Source: Bacillus sp. NTK034
GTDB lineage: Bacteria > Bacillota > Bacilli > Bacillales > Cytobacillaceae
Assembly (NCBI RefSeq): GCF_017303275.1
Contig: NZ_JAFKOJ010000001.1
Span: 1-64,000, forward strand
Direction of reading: 5' to 3'
DNA: 64,000 nt
The notes beneath the pieces were generated by a model that was not told where the DNA came from, ran no database searches, and saw only the letters and a list, made by a program, of their open reading frames with translations. Positions 34,953 through 43,285 of the stretch are shown here, in pieces. A program made the translations under genes and the position numbers. Numbering within the stretch: the first letter of the stretch is position 1; every line of letters begins with the position of its first letter.

Positions 34953-35804
34953 TATCCTTTTAACTGAAATAGCATTCCGCATCTTGTGGAGTGCTTTTTT
35001 GCCATCTTCTTTTCTTGCCATCATGACGTTCACGTATAGCGCGTCAATAATACTTAGCTGCGCAATCCGGGAAGATAGGGCCTCAGAGCGGTAATCGGTT
35101 TCTTCTGCTACTGTGAAAAGTGAGATATCAACATTATGGCTGAGCGGTGATTTTGCAAAATTTGTAATGGCAATGGTTTTCACCTTATTTTGTTTTGCCA
35201 CATTAAGAACCTGAATGACATCCTTTGTTGTGCCGGAGTGAGAAATAAAAACTGCCACATCATTCTCGGTCAGCTGCGAAGCCGACATTAGCTGCAAATG
35301 CGAATCGCTGTTTGCCAGCACAGTAATGCCGGTGCGGATGAATTTGTGGTAAGCATCCATCGCGATAATACTGGATCCGCCGCTCCCGACAAATTCGACT
35401 TTATTTGCATTCAATATTAGGTCGACTGCTTTTTCAAAAGCCCCCCCGCCAATGATTCCAAGGGTATCTTCAAGGGTCTTGATATTGGAGCGGAACACCT
35501 TTTCCGAAACAGTCAGGATTCCATCATCTTCATTAATGGTTTCATGAATATCCTTAATAGGTGTAACGATTTCCGACGCCAATGCTATTTTAAGAGCCTG
35601 ATAGCCTTTAAAGCCAATCCGTTTGCAAAAACGGAATACAGTTGAATCAGCTATGCCAAGGTCATCAGCAAGCTGGTTAATGGAGCTGTGAACGATTTTT
35701 TCAGGGTGTTCAAGAATATAGTCTGCAATCTTTTTTTCTTTATCGCTGAATTTTGCATAATGTGTTTTAATTCGGGCAAAACAATATAAGTTATCATGAA
35801 CCAT
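34950..35804 (-). CDS. RpiR/MurR-family regulator of gluconate genes
   Basis: 284 residues. An N-terminal RpiR HTH (about 1-77, with INQLADDLGIADSTVFRFCK) and a SIS sugar-phosphate-sensing domain (about 125-250, with FVGSGGSSIIAMDAYHKF and VFISHSGTTKDVI). It is divergent from gnd with a shared 195-base control region full of AT-rich palindromes, so it probably represses gnd-gntP-gntK and senses gluconate 6-phosphate or a related sugar phosphate. In B. subtilis the GntR-family gene holds this job, so a different repressor class is used here. Confidence 0.88.
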   Translation of the reverse strand: MVHDNLYCFARIKTHYAKFSDKEKKIADYILEHPEKIVHSSINQLADDLGIADSTVFRFCKRIGFKGYQALKIALASEIVTPIKDIHETINEDDGILTVSEKVFRSNIKTLEDTLGIIGGGAFEKAVDLILNANKVEFVGSGGSSIIAMDAYHKFIRTGITVLANSDSHLQLMSASQLTENDVAVFISHSGTTKDVIQVLNVAKQNKVKTIAITNFAKSPLSHNVDISLFTVAEETDYRSEALSSRIAQLSIIDALYVNVMMARKEDGKKALHKMRNAISVKRI

Positions 35805-35830
35805 TTATGGGCAACTCCCTAAAATAAATT

Positions 35831-35981
35831 TAAAAAAATTTTTTCATTAGGTATAGAAGATAGAAGGGAATAAAGCGCTTTCTAAATTCAATTTCTATTA
35901 TAATCGAAAAATATTTTTTTGAAAACGATTGCAAACAGAAAAATATTTTGTATAATAAAGTCACATACGAAAAAAATTTTC
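35831..35981. promoter_or_regulatory. Four AT-rich palindromic operator sites, rpiR-gnd region
   Basis: Near copies of GAAAAAWATTTTN occur at 35906-35918, 35938-35950 and 35969-35981, spaced 32 and 31 bases (three helical turns). A fourth, inverted and longer, is at 35831-35845 upstream of the regulator gene. This is what a multi-site RpiR-type repressor would need for both promoters. Confidence 0.55.
35920..35956 (+). promoter_or_regulatory. gnd promoter with overlapping cre
   Basis: TGAAAACGATTGCA (35920-35933) fits the CcpA cre consensus with one weak position. It covers a -35-like TTGCAA (35929-35934), 16 bases before TATAAT (35951-35956). CcpA repression and RpiR sites coincide. Confidence 0.65.
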
Positions 35982-35999
35982 TTCATCCAGGAGGCAATT

Positions 36000-36896
36000 A
36001 TGCAAGTAGGAATGATCGGTCTAGGAAAGATGGGATACAACTTATCCCTGAATTTGAAAGACCATGGACATGAAGTGACAGCATTTGATAAAGACAATAA
36101 TATAATCGAAAAAATTTCTGCTGAAGGGATTAAAGGAGTCCCATCTATTGCGGAAATGGTCAACAATCTTACAAAGCCGCGTGTGGTATGGATGATGGTG
36201 CCTGCAGGTGATATTACAGAGGCAGTTATTGAGGAGACATCAGCACTTCTCGAAGAAGGCGATATATTAATCGATGGAGGCAACTCCAATTATAAGGAAA
36301 CGCTGCGCAGAGCTGAAATGCTGCAGGAAAAAGGAATTTATTTCTTCGATTGCGGTACAAGCGGCGGTATGGAAGGTGCACGCAATGGGGCATGCACAAT
36401 GATTGGCGGGGATGCGGAAGTTTTTAAAACAATTGAGCCAATTTTTAAGGATATTACTGTGGAAAACGGCTATATGTATGCCGGAAGAACAGGAAGTGGC
36501 CATTTTCTGAAAATGGTACATAACGGAATTGAGTACGGCATGATGCAGGCAATTGCGGAGGGATTTGAAATCCTTGAAAAGAGCCCGTTTGACTATGATT
36601 ATGAAAAAGTCGCTAAAGTTTGGAATAACGGTTCTGTAATTCGTTCATGGCTAATGGAACTAACTGAAAATGCATTCTCGAAGGATGCTAAGCTTGATGG
36701 CTTAAAAGGTGTCATGCATTCATCCGGTGAAGGGAAGTGGACGGTTGAAACAGCCCTTGATCTACAGACAGCTGCTCCAGTCATTACCATGTCATTAATG
36801 ATGCGCTACCGCTCACTGGAAGAAGATACATTCTCGGGTAAAGTGGTCGCTGCACTAAGAAATGAATTTGGCGGACATGCAGTAGAAAAGAAATAA
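36000..36896 (+). CDS. gnd: 6-phosphogluconate dehydrogenase (short, NAD type)
   Basis: 298 residues. Oxidatively decarboxylates 6-phosphogluconate to ribulose 5-phosphate. Rossmann motif VGMIGLGKMGYNLSLNL, DGGNSNYKET, the substrate motif FFDCGTSGGMEGARNGACTM and HFLKMVHNGIEYGMMQA with catalytic Lys. The length matches the short YqeC/GntZ-type, mainly NAD+-dependent, not the 470-residue GndA. ATG 36000 has CAGGAGG. First gene of the gluconate regulon. Confidence 0.92.
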   Translation: MQVGMIGLGKMGYNLSLNLKDHGHEVTAFDKDNNIIEKISAEGIKGVPSIAEMVNNLTKPRVVWMMVPAGDITEAVIEETSALLEEGDILIDGGNSNYKETLRRAEMLQEKGIYFFDCGTSGGMEGARNGACTMIGGDAEVFKTIEPIFKDITVENGYMYAGRTGSGHFLKMVHNGIEYGMMQAIAEGFEILEKSPFDYDYEKVAKVWNNGSVIRSWLMELTENAFSKDAKLDGLKGVMHSSGEGKWTVETALDLQTAAPVITMSLMMRYRSLEEDTFSGKVVAALRNEFGGHAVEKK

Positions 36897-36959
36897 ACTT
36901 TTTTGGGAACTGGACTAGCTGCCAATGGCAGCTTTCCAAATCCCGCAGATATATATTTT

Positions 36960-36985
36960 TATCAATAAATGAAAACGCTTCAAAT
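36960..36985 (+). promoter_or_regulatory. Weak cre-like site before gntP
   Basis: TGAAAACGCTTCAA at about 36968 resembles a cre with two mismatches, between gnd and gntP. An own promoter is not clear. Confidence 0.35.
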
Positions 36986-37003
36986 ACAAAGGGGGAAAAT
37001 GAA

Positions 37004-38347
37004 ATGTCAGGCTCAATGTTAATATTAGTAGCGATGGCTGGTATCTTCTTGTTATTATTCTTAGTTATGAAAACGAAGCTTCATGCTTTTGTAGCTTTAT
37101 TGCTTGTGAGTTTGCTAGTTGGGATTGCAGCAGGGATGCCGCTTGATGGTGTAATTCAATCAGTCCAGAATGGGATGGGCGGAACACTTGGTTTCGTAGC
37201 TGTTGTTGTGGGTCTTGGTGCAATGTTTGGCCGTATGCTCGAGGTTTCTGGAGGTGCTGAACGTCTTGCACAGACAATGATCAAGAAATTCGGTGAAGAT
37301 AAAGCTCAATGGGCGCTAGGTATTACAGGTTTTATTGTCGCAATTCCAGTATTTTTTGATGTTGGTTTTATCATTCTTGTGCCGATTGTTTATGGTCTGG
37401 CAAAGAAAACAGGAAAGTCATTGCTTTACTACGGGATTCCGCTTTTAGCCGGTTTGGCAGTTACACATAGCTTTATTCCGCCGACTCCGGGACCGATAGC
37501 TGTAGCAGATTTAATTGGTGCTGATCTTGGCTGGGTAATTTTATTTGGTGTTATTGCCGGTATTCCTTCTATGATTATCGCGGGTCCTTTGTTTGGTAAG
37601 TATATCGCGAAAAAAATACATGTATCGGTTCCAGATTATATGCAAATAGAGGAAAAAGAATATGACAAAGAGCTTCCGAGCTTTGCGCTAATTGCAAGCA
37701 TCATTTTCATTCCGCTGGTTTTAATCCTTCTAAATACTGTATCAGGTGTTATTTTGGAAGAAGGAAATGGATTAAGAGCATTCTTCACCTTTATGGGTCA
37801 CCCTTTTGTTGCCTTGACTTTGGCTACTTTACTGGCATTCTACAGTCTTGGAACAAAACGCGGTTACTCCCGTCAGGAAGTCCAGGATATTGCTACAAAG
37901 TCTTTAGAGCCGGCAGGGATTATCATCCTTGTTACTGGTGCCGGAGGTGTTTTCAAACAGGTCCTGATTGATTCAGGTGTTGGACAGGTATTGGGAGATA
38001 TGATGGCTGCTTCCGCCCTGCCTCCAATCCTCCTGGCCTTTCTGATTTCTACTTTTGTACGTGTTGCCCAAGGTTCAGCCACTGTAGCCATGGTTACAGC
38101 TGCAGGATTGATGGCTCCGCTTATTGAAACAATGGGACTTGAAGGTCCGGTACTTGGATTGATTGTTATCTCCATTGCGGCCGGCGCAACGATATTCTCA
38201 CATGTTAACGACTCTGGCTTCTGGCTTGTGAACCGCTATTTCGGCCTTGACGTTAAAGATACACTGAAATCATGGACAGTGATGGAAACATTAATTGCTT
38301 TAGTCGGGTTTGCGACAGTATTTATACTTGGCTTCTTTATTGCCTAA
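37004..38347 (+). CDS. gntP: Gluconate:H+ symporter GntP
   Basis: 447-residue GntP-family permease with about 12-14 membrane helices. Family motifs are MGGTLGFVAVVVGLGAMFGR, HSFIPPTPGPIAVAD, VRVAQGSATVAMVTAAGLM and ATIFSHVNDSGFWLV. It imports gluconate or related aldonates. GGGGG RBS. It lies between gnd and gntK, so uptake, phosphorylation and dehydrogenation are encoded together. Confidence 0.95.
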   Translation: MSGSMLILVAMAGIFLLLFLVMKTKLHAFVALLLVSLLVGIAAGMPLDGVIQSVQNGMGGTLGFVAVVVGLGAMFGRMLEVSGGAERLAQTMIKKFGEDKAQWALGITGFIVAIPVFFDVGFIILVPIVYGLAKKTGKSLLYYGIPLLAGLAVTHSFIPPTPGPIAVADLIGADLGWVILFGVIAGIPSMIIAGPLFGKYIAKKIHVSVPDYMQIEEKEYDKELPSFALIASIIFIPLVLILLNTVSGVILEEGNGLRAFFTFMGHPFVALTLATLLAFYSLGTKRGYSRQEVQDIATKSLEPAGIIILVTGAGGVFKQVLIDSGVGQVLGDMMAASALPPILLAFLISTFVRVAQGSATVAMVTAAGLMAPLIETMGLEGPVLGLIVISIAAGATIFSHVNDSGFWLVNRYFGLDVKDTLKSWTVMETLIALVGFATVFILGFFIA

Positions 38348-38355
38348 AATTAATA

Positions 38356-38408
38356 TGAAGAAGAAGGGAAGTGGCGACTTGTTAGAGCCGCTTCCTTCTT
38401 CAGTTTTT
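38356..38408 (+). terminator. Terminator or attenuator after gntP
   Basis: Long hairpin GAAGAAGGAAG-like stem (GAAGGGAAGTGGC / GCCGCTTCCTTC) followed by TTTTT. gntK starts 100 bases later, so it may reduce gntK expression. Confidence 0.6.
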
Positions 38409-38450
38409 AAGTGACGCTTTTTCAGAATTGTTTTTGAAAGGAGATTATCA

Positions 38451-39995
38451 ATGTCTGCAACAAAATATGTAATCGGTACGGATATTGGAACAACAAGTAC
38501 AAAATCAGTATTATTTGACCATAACGGTAAAGTTCTTGGGAAATACACAATTGAGTATCCTCTTCATACTCCTAATCCTTCGACTGCAGAACAGGACCCG
38601 GAAGAAATTTTTCAAGCTGTTCTAGGAACCCTTAGAGGCTGCATAAAGGAATCAAATGTTAGAGCTGAGGATATTACATGCGTGTCCTTCAGTTCAGCCA
38701 TGCATAGTGTCATAGCTGTCGACGCAGATGGGGTGCCATTGACAAACAGCATTACCTGGGCTGATAACCGCAGTGCAAAATGGGCTGAAAAGATAAAAAA
38801 GGAAATGAATGGCCATGAAATATACTTACGGACTGGAACGCCTATTCATCCGATGTCACCTCTGTCGAAAATCCTTTGGCTGAAAAATGAGCAGGAGGAA
38901 ATATTCAAGCGCACCAGCAAATTTATCTCCATTAAAGAGTATGTTTTTCACAAATTATTTAGTGAGTACATCGTTGATTATTCAATAGCATCAGCTACTG
39001 GAATGTTTAATTTGAAGAAGCTGGACTGGGATAAAGAAGCGGTAGAGTCTGCTGGAATTACAGCCGAAAAACTGTCGAAGCCTGTTCCAACTACTTATTC
39101 TGTAAGAGGGATGAAAGAGGAATTCAGAAAACTGACTGGTTTAAGCTTGGATACCCCATTTGTTGTAGGTGCCAGTGACGGAGTCCTTTCCAACCTTGGA
39201 GTTAATGCGATTGATCCAGGAGTGGTGGCTGTAACGATCGGAACCAGCGGAGCGATCCGTGCTGTAACCGATAAGCCCGTAACCGATCCAAAAGGAAGGA
39301 TCTTCTGCTACGCTCTAACAGAAAAACACTGGGTTATTGGAGGACCGGTAAATAATGGAGGCATGCTTTTCCGCTGGGTGCGCGATGAATTCGCTGCATC
39401 AGAAGTTGAAACGGCCAAGCGTCTGGGAATTGATCCTTATGATGTATTAACAAAGATTGCATCAGGAGTTGCACCTGGATCAGATGGCCTGATTTTCCAT
39501 CCTTATATGACAGGAGAACGCGCACCTTTATGGAATGCCAACGCAAGGGGGTCATTCTTTGGTCTGAGCCTTCACCATAAAAAAGAGCATATGATCCGTT
39601 CTGTGCTTGAAGGGGTTATCTATAATTTATATACTGTATTGCTTGCTTTAGAGGAGCTGACAGGGGAGCCGAAGAGGATTCAGGCAACGGGAGGATTTGC
39701 CAGATCAGATCTTTGGCGCCAAATGATGGCCGATATTTTCAATCAGGAAGTTGTTGTGCCTGAAAGCTATGAAAGTTCTTGCCTGGGAGCGGCTATTCTT
39801 GGATTATATGCTTTAGGGGTGGTTGAGGACTTAAATGTTGTCTCCGATATGGTAGGTGCAACGTTTAGCCATCAGCCGAAGGAAGAGGATGCAAAAGTAT
39901 ACAGGGAGTTAATGCCGATTTATATACGCTTATCGCGTTTGTTTGAAAATGAATATGAAAGTCTTTCAGATTTTCAAAGAAAATATTTAGGATGA
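38451..39995 (+). CDS. gntK: Gluconokinase (FGGY family)
   Basis: 514 residues. Phosphorylates gluconate to 6-phosphogluconate. FGGY kinase: N-terminal ATP site GTDIGTTSTKSVLFD, SFSSAMHSV, catalytic Asp in ASDGVLSNLG, phosphate loop TIGTSGAIR and C-terminal ATGGFARSDLWRQM. Length as in B. subtilis GntK (513). Its RBS is GAAAGGAG. The regulator, dehydrogenase, permease and kinase form a complete gluconate shunt into the pentose phosphate pathway. Confidence 0.95.
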   Translation: MSATKYVIGTDIGTTSTKSVLFDHNGKVLGKYTIEYPLHTPNPSTAEQDPEEIFQAVLGTLRGCIKESNVRAEDITCVSFSSAMHSVIAVDADGVPLTNSITWADNRSAKWAEKIKKEMNGHEIYLRTGTPIHPMSPLSKILWLKNEQEEIFKRTSKFISIKEYVFHKLFSEYIVDYSIASATGMFNLKKLDWDKEAVESAGITAEKLSKPVPTTYSVRGMKEEFRKLTGLSLDTPFVVGASDGVLSNLGVNAIDPGVVAVTIGTSGAIRAVTDKPVTDPKGRIFCYALTEKHWVIGGPVNNGGMLFRWVRDEFAASEVETAKRLGIDPYDVLTKIASGVAPGSDGLIFHPYMTGERAPLWNANARGSFFGLSLHHKKEHMIRSVLEGVIYNLYTVLLALEELTGEPKRIQATGGFARSDLWRQMMADIFNQEVVVPESYESSCLGAAILGLYALGVVEDLNVVSDMVGATFSHQPKEEDAKVYRELMPIYIRLSRLFENEYESLSDFQRKYLG

Positions 39996-40030
39996 AAAAA
40001 AGGAGTGGGCTCAGCCTGCTCCTTTTTAAA
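39996..40030. terminator. Terminator between gntK and pit
   Basis: AAAAAAGGAGTGGGC-TCA-GCCTGCTCCTTTTT, T-rich on both strands, between convergent genes. Confidence 0.75.
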
Positions 40031-40037
40031 ATTATTA

Positions 40038-41036
40038 TTAAAAAATGGCATTCAATATTAAATAGACAATGCCAGCTAAAGTAGCTGATATTGGCAAGGT
40101 GATTACCCATGTAATAAGCATTCTCTGCGCTGTACCCCATTTTACTCCCTTAAGTCTGTGGGCAGAACCTACACCCAGGATAGAAGAGGAGATAACATGA
40201 GTAGTACTGACTGGCAAATGGATATATGTAGCGCCAAAAATGATCATTGCACCTGTTAAGTCTGCTGCCACTCCATTTATTGGCCGGATCTTCATAATTT
40301 TTCCGCCGACCGTTTTGATAATTTTCCAGCCGCCGATGGAAGTCCCAAGCCCCATGGCTAAAGCACAGGAAAACTGTACCCAGAAAGGAATATCTGTTGA
40401 AGTGACATAATTGTTTGCAATAAGTGCCATTGTAATAATACCCATAGCTTTCTGTGCATCATTTGTTCCATGTGTATATGATTGCAGTGCGGCAGTGAAA
40501 ATTTGGAACAGCCTGAAATTCCTGTTTGTTTTAGTGAGGTTGTTGTGTTTAAAAACGATCTTGAAAATGCTGTAAACAATAAAACCGGCTGCAAATGCAA
40601 TTAACGGCGAAAAGATAAGTGCTTGAAGAATTTTTAAAAATCCCTGATAATTTAAAGCTGAAAATCCTGCTGCCGCAATCGCAGCACCGGCTATCGAGCC
40701 TATGATCGCATGGGAAGAGCTGCTTGGGATGCCATAATACCAAGTCAGCAGATTCCAGAATATCGCAGCGATTAAAGCGGCTAGAATGACAAGAGATCCA
40801 TTCTGCAAGGTAAAAGGGTCCACAATATCTTTGGTAATGGTTTTTGCAACTCCAGTAAATGTCATGGCACCAACAAAGTTCATGACTGCTGCCAAAACGA
40901 TGGCATGTCTTGGTTTAAGAGCCTTGGTGGAGACCGAGGTAGCTATTGCGTTTGCTGTATCATGAAAACCATTGATAAAGTCAAATGCCAGGGCCCCAAT
41001 GACAATTAAGATCGTTATAATAAATATTGCATCCAT
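40038..41036 (-). CDS. pit: Inorganic phosphate transporter, PiT family
   Basis: 332 residues, about ten membrane helices. The duplicated PiT signature is present: FDFINGFHDTANAIATSVST near the N-terminus, and TAALQSYTHGTNDAQKAMG in the middle; PVSTTHVISSS closes the C-terminal repeat. It imports phosphate (as metal-phosphate) with protons. It lies 12 bases downstream of its PhoU-like partner in one operon. Confidence 0.94.
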   Translation of the reverse strand: MDAIFIITILIVIGALAFDFINGFHDTANAIATSVSTKALKPRHAIVLAAVMNFVGAMTFTGVAKTITKDIVDPFTLQNGSLVILAALIAAIFWNLLTWYYGIPSSSSHAIIGSIAGAAIAAAGFSALNYQGFLKILQALIFSPLIAFAAGFIVYSIFKIVFKHNNLTKTNRNFRLFQIFTAALQSYTHGTNDAQKAMGIITMALIANNYVTSTDIPFWVQFSCALAMGLGTSIGGWKIIKTVGGKIMKIRPINGVAADLTGAMIIFGATYIHLPVSTTHVISSSILGVGSAHRLKGVKWGTAQRMLITWVITLPISATLAGIVYLILNAIF

Positions 41037-41048
41037 TGTGATCGCCCC

Positions 41049-41666
41049 TTAAGCATTTTTCATAATGATGGTTTCAAGCGTATTGGCGACATTTTGGCAG
41101 CTGTCAGCAATTTCTTCCAAAGTTTCATAAATTTCTTTATATTGAATGATTCGAATAGGATCTTTTTCTGTAGCAAAAAGATGCTTGATTGACTGACGGC
41201 GGACTCCATCACATTTGGATTCGTAATCTTTTATTTTGATTGCATGCTCTCTGATCTGCAGTAATTTCTTAGTTGAAAGAAGTACCACACATTTTTCAAT
41301 TTCAATTGCACAGTTTTTAATCGCATCAACGAACTTCAGCATAAATTCATCTGCCTGTGTCATTGAATACATTTCAAATAAATCTGCACATTCTTCAAAA
41401 CCATCCAGCACATCATCCATGCTCATAGCGAGGTGGAGGATATCTTCCCTTTCAATAGGCGTAATAAAAGCGTTATTTAATTCTTTAATGACTTCATGAA
41501 CATAGGAATCTCCTTTTGTTTCATAATCCTTCATTGTTTTTGAAAAGGTTTTTAAATCACTGACATTGTTAATCTTATAGTCGGCAAAGTAAATTGCACT
41601 ATCTTTTAAATTCACGGAAATATTGCTTAACAATGTGTTAAACTTGTCCTTCTTCTTAAAAACCAT
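41049..41666 (-). CDS. DUF47/PhoU-like protein, Pit accessory (YkaA-like)
   Basis: 205 residues, all alpha-helical. DUF47 features: DKFNTLLSNISVNLKDSA and the acidic metal-binding motifs EREDILHLAMSMDDVLDGFE and YETLEEIADSCQNVANTLE, the E/D-xxx-D pattern of PhoU helices. It is first in the pit operon and probably regulates Pit or supplies metal control. B. subtilis counterpart is ykaA, likewise beside pit. Confidence 0.9.
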   Translation of the reverse strand: MVFKKKDKFNTLLSNISVNLKDSAIYFADYKINNVSDLKTFSKTMKDYETKGDSYVHEVIKELNNAFITPIEREDILHLAMSMDDVLDGFEECADLFEMYSMTQADEFMLKFVDAIKNCAIEIEKCVVLLSTKKLLQIREHAIKIKDYESKCDGVRRQSIKHLFATEKDPIRIIQYKEIYETLEEIADSCQNVANTLETIIMKNA

Positions 41667-41855
41667 TTTTTTACCCCCAATTATTTTAGGAAAAATTCAA
41701 TCAAACGTAACTATTTTATACGAAATCGACAAAATATGATAGTTTTTTTTATTACAATAATATTCCCTAGATTATGGAGAATAAACGAAAAGCCCATTTA
41801 TAACTGAAAGAGACACCGCCAAACTCGGCGGTGTCTTAATTATGGGGATAACTAT

Positions 41856-42494
41856 CTATCCTTTCAGCCTTCCAATAAAATCCTGGAGCTTTTCCTGTGA
41901 ATTCAAATTTTCATTGCATTTCTGGCTGTCCCGGCAAATGTAATTCCCTTTCTTTGTATAGGTGCCAAGCGAAGCCCCTTTGATTTCAGTTAAGAACAAG
42001 CCTGTTTCTTCGAATTTGCTGCAGATGGAACAGATTCCTTTTTTGCTCAGCGGTTTAAATGTTCCAACTAAACCAGTCAGTTTGCCATTCAGCAGGCTAA
42101 TCATATACTTCCTGTTTGTGCCTTTGTCATCCCATCCCAAGTAGCTTATTTCCCTGAAATCAATATCTTCAAGTGCTGGTATCTTTAATTTTTTTGCTTT
42201 AGGGAACAGCTTTTTGATGGATTGTTCTGTCAAAGATGGAAACGGTATCACATAATCTTTTATTTGTGCCAAGAAGGCATCAGCCTGATCTCTTTCTTTT
42301 ATATCAACAACTGGGGAAAGAAGCTGTTTTTGTTCCTCGCTAATTTCTTCAAAAAGGCTTAATACCTTCTCAGCCGAAAGTGATTTCAGTGCATTCAGCA
42401 CTCCTGTATCATTGACAGAGGCATGGCCATTGATTAACACTTGCGTCTGAGATTTTATAAAATTATATTGATCATTTCTGATGAAAGGTTCCAT
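41856..42494 (-). CDS. FusB/FusC-family EF-G-binding protein
   Basis: 212 residues, the family length. The N-terminal helical part begins MEPFIRNDQYNFIKSQTQ. The C-terminal domain has a four-Cys zinc finger (CSIC, then Cys in YICRDSQKC) and treble-clef strands such as NRKYMISLLNG. FusB-type proteins bind EF-G and release it from post-translocation ribosomes; acquired copies give fusidic acid tolerance, and chromosomal homologues are common in Bacillaceae. Start ATG 42494 has TAGGAGTG. Resistance is not implied without testing. Confidence 0.88.
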   Translation of the reverse strand: MEPFIRNDQYNFIKSQTQVLINGHASVNDTGVLNALKSLSAEKVLSLFEEISEEQKQLLSPVVDIKERDQADAFLAQIKDYVIPFPSLTEQSIKKLFPKAKKLKIPALEDIDFREISYLGWDDKGTNRKYMISLLNGKLTGLVGTFKPLSKKGICSICSKFEETGLFLTEIKGASLGTYTKKGNYICRDSQKCNENLNSQEKLQDFIGRLKG

Positions 42495-42601
42495 TATTCC
42501 CACTCCTATACCTTCAGCACCTTTATATATCACCTTCACTTTAAAAGAATTACATAAAAATGTAAATGTATAGAACGATTAGGAAATGAACTTGGCATAT
42601 G

Positions 42602-42627
42602 AAAAAGCACTGAACAAGGTTCAGTGC
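42602..42627 (-). terminator. Terminator of the CD3324-family gene
   Basis: On the minus strand GCACTGAACCTTGTTCAGTGC followed by TTTTTC. Confidence 0.75.
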
Positions 42628-42634
42628 GAATAAT

Positions 42635-42898
42635 TCACTTTTTATAAACTATTTTCTTGATTGTTTCTACTGAAAGAAAATGTTCTTCCGCCAATTGGCT
42701 GATTGTTTTGCCGTTTTGGAAGGCACCTTTAATAGAATGGTTCCTTTCCTCCAGTGCCTTTCTTGCTCCAGAGCGGGTGCCCCATTTTTGGTAGGCTTTT
42801 TCAGGCTTGGGGATATAAATGGCCTCACCCTGAACATATTTTTGAATTTCTGCTATCAAATTCTCCGGTAAAACGGCATTCGCTTTTACATAACTCAT
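42635..42898 (-). CDS. CD3324-family HTH-like protein
   Basis: 87 residues. It matches the CD3324 family: SYVKANAVLPENLIAEIQKY, IYIPKPEKAYQKWG and a C-terminal helix-turn-helix (SQLAEEHFLSVETIKKIVYK). Probably a small DNA-binding regulator. Good RBS AAGGAG. Targets unknown. Confidence 0.8.
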   Translation of the reverse strand: MSYVKANAVLPENLIAEIQKYVQGEAIYIPKPEKAYQKWGTRSGARKALEERNHSIKGAFQNGKTISQLAEEHFLSVETIKKIVYKK

Positions 42899-42990
42899 TT
42901 CTGCCAGCTCCTTATTATTTTTGACAATAAAAAATGAATAAGGTGCAAAGCCGATATCAGAAATGGTTTCATCTGAATGGGCGATAATAT

Positions 42991-43083
42991 TTAGTCCATT
43001 ACCGCCTCATGCAAAGTATCGCCACCAATATCAGGCTTTGCATGAGACGCTGCATTATCAGGCATTGCAATTGCAATGTCCAC
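42991..43083 (-). CDS. Possible 30-residue peptide
   Basis: Reads MDIAIAMPDNAASHAKPDIG plus GDTLHEAVMD from a GTG at 43083, with AGGAGG eight bases upstream; an ATG two codons earlier is closer to the RBS. It ends about 90 bases before the CD3324 gene. Within it ATGCAAAG ... CTTTGCAT form an inverted repeat. It may be a leader peptide or chance. Confidence 0.3.
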   Translation of the reverse strand: MDIAIAMPDNAASHAKPDIGGDTLHEAVMD

Positions 43084-43285
43084 TTTCATCACCTCCTAAA
43101 AAGGGTTTTTCTATATTATAAATTAACATGATTCCCAATGCATTTAACACCCCAATTCGACAAAGCCAAATCAGTTCCTGACCCTTGCTTCTTGCAGATT
43201 TTTCTGATAATATATTTTTCTGCCCACGCGTACGCTCATATGTATTTCTCCATTGCGGCTGAAAAACAATTGAAAGGAGAAACAT

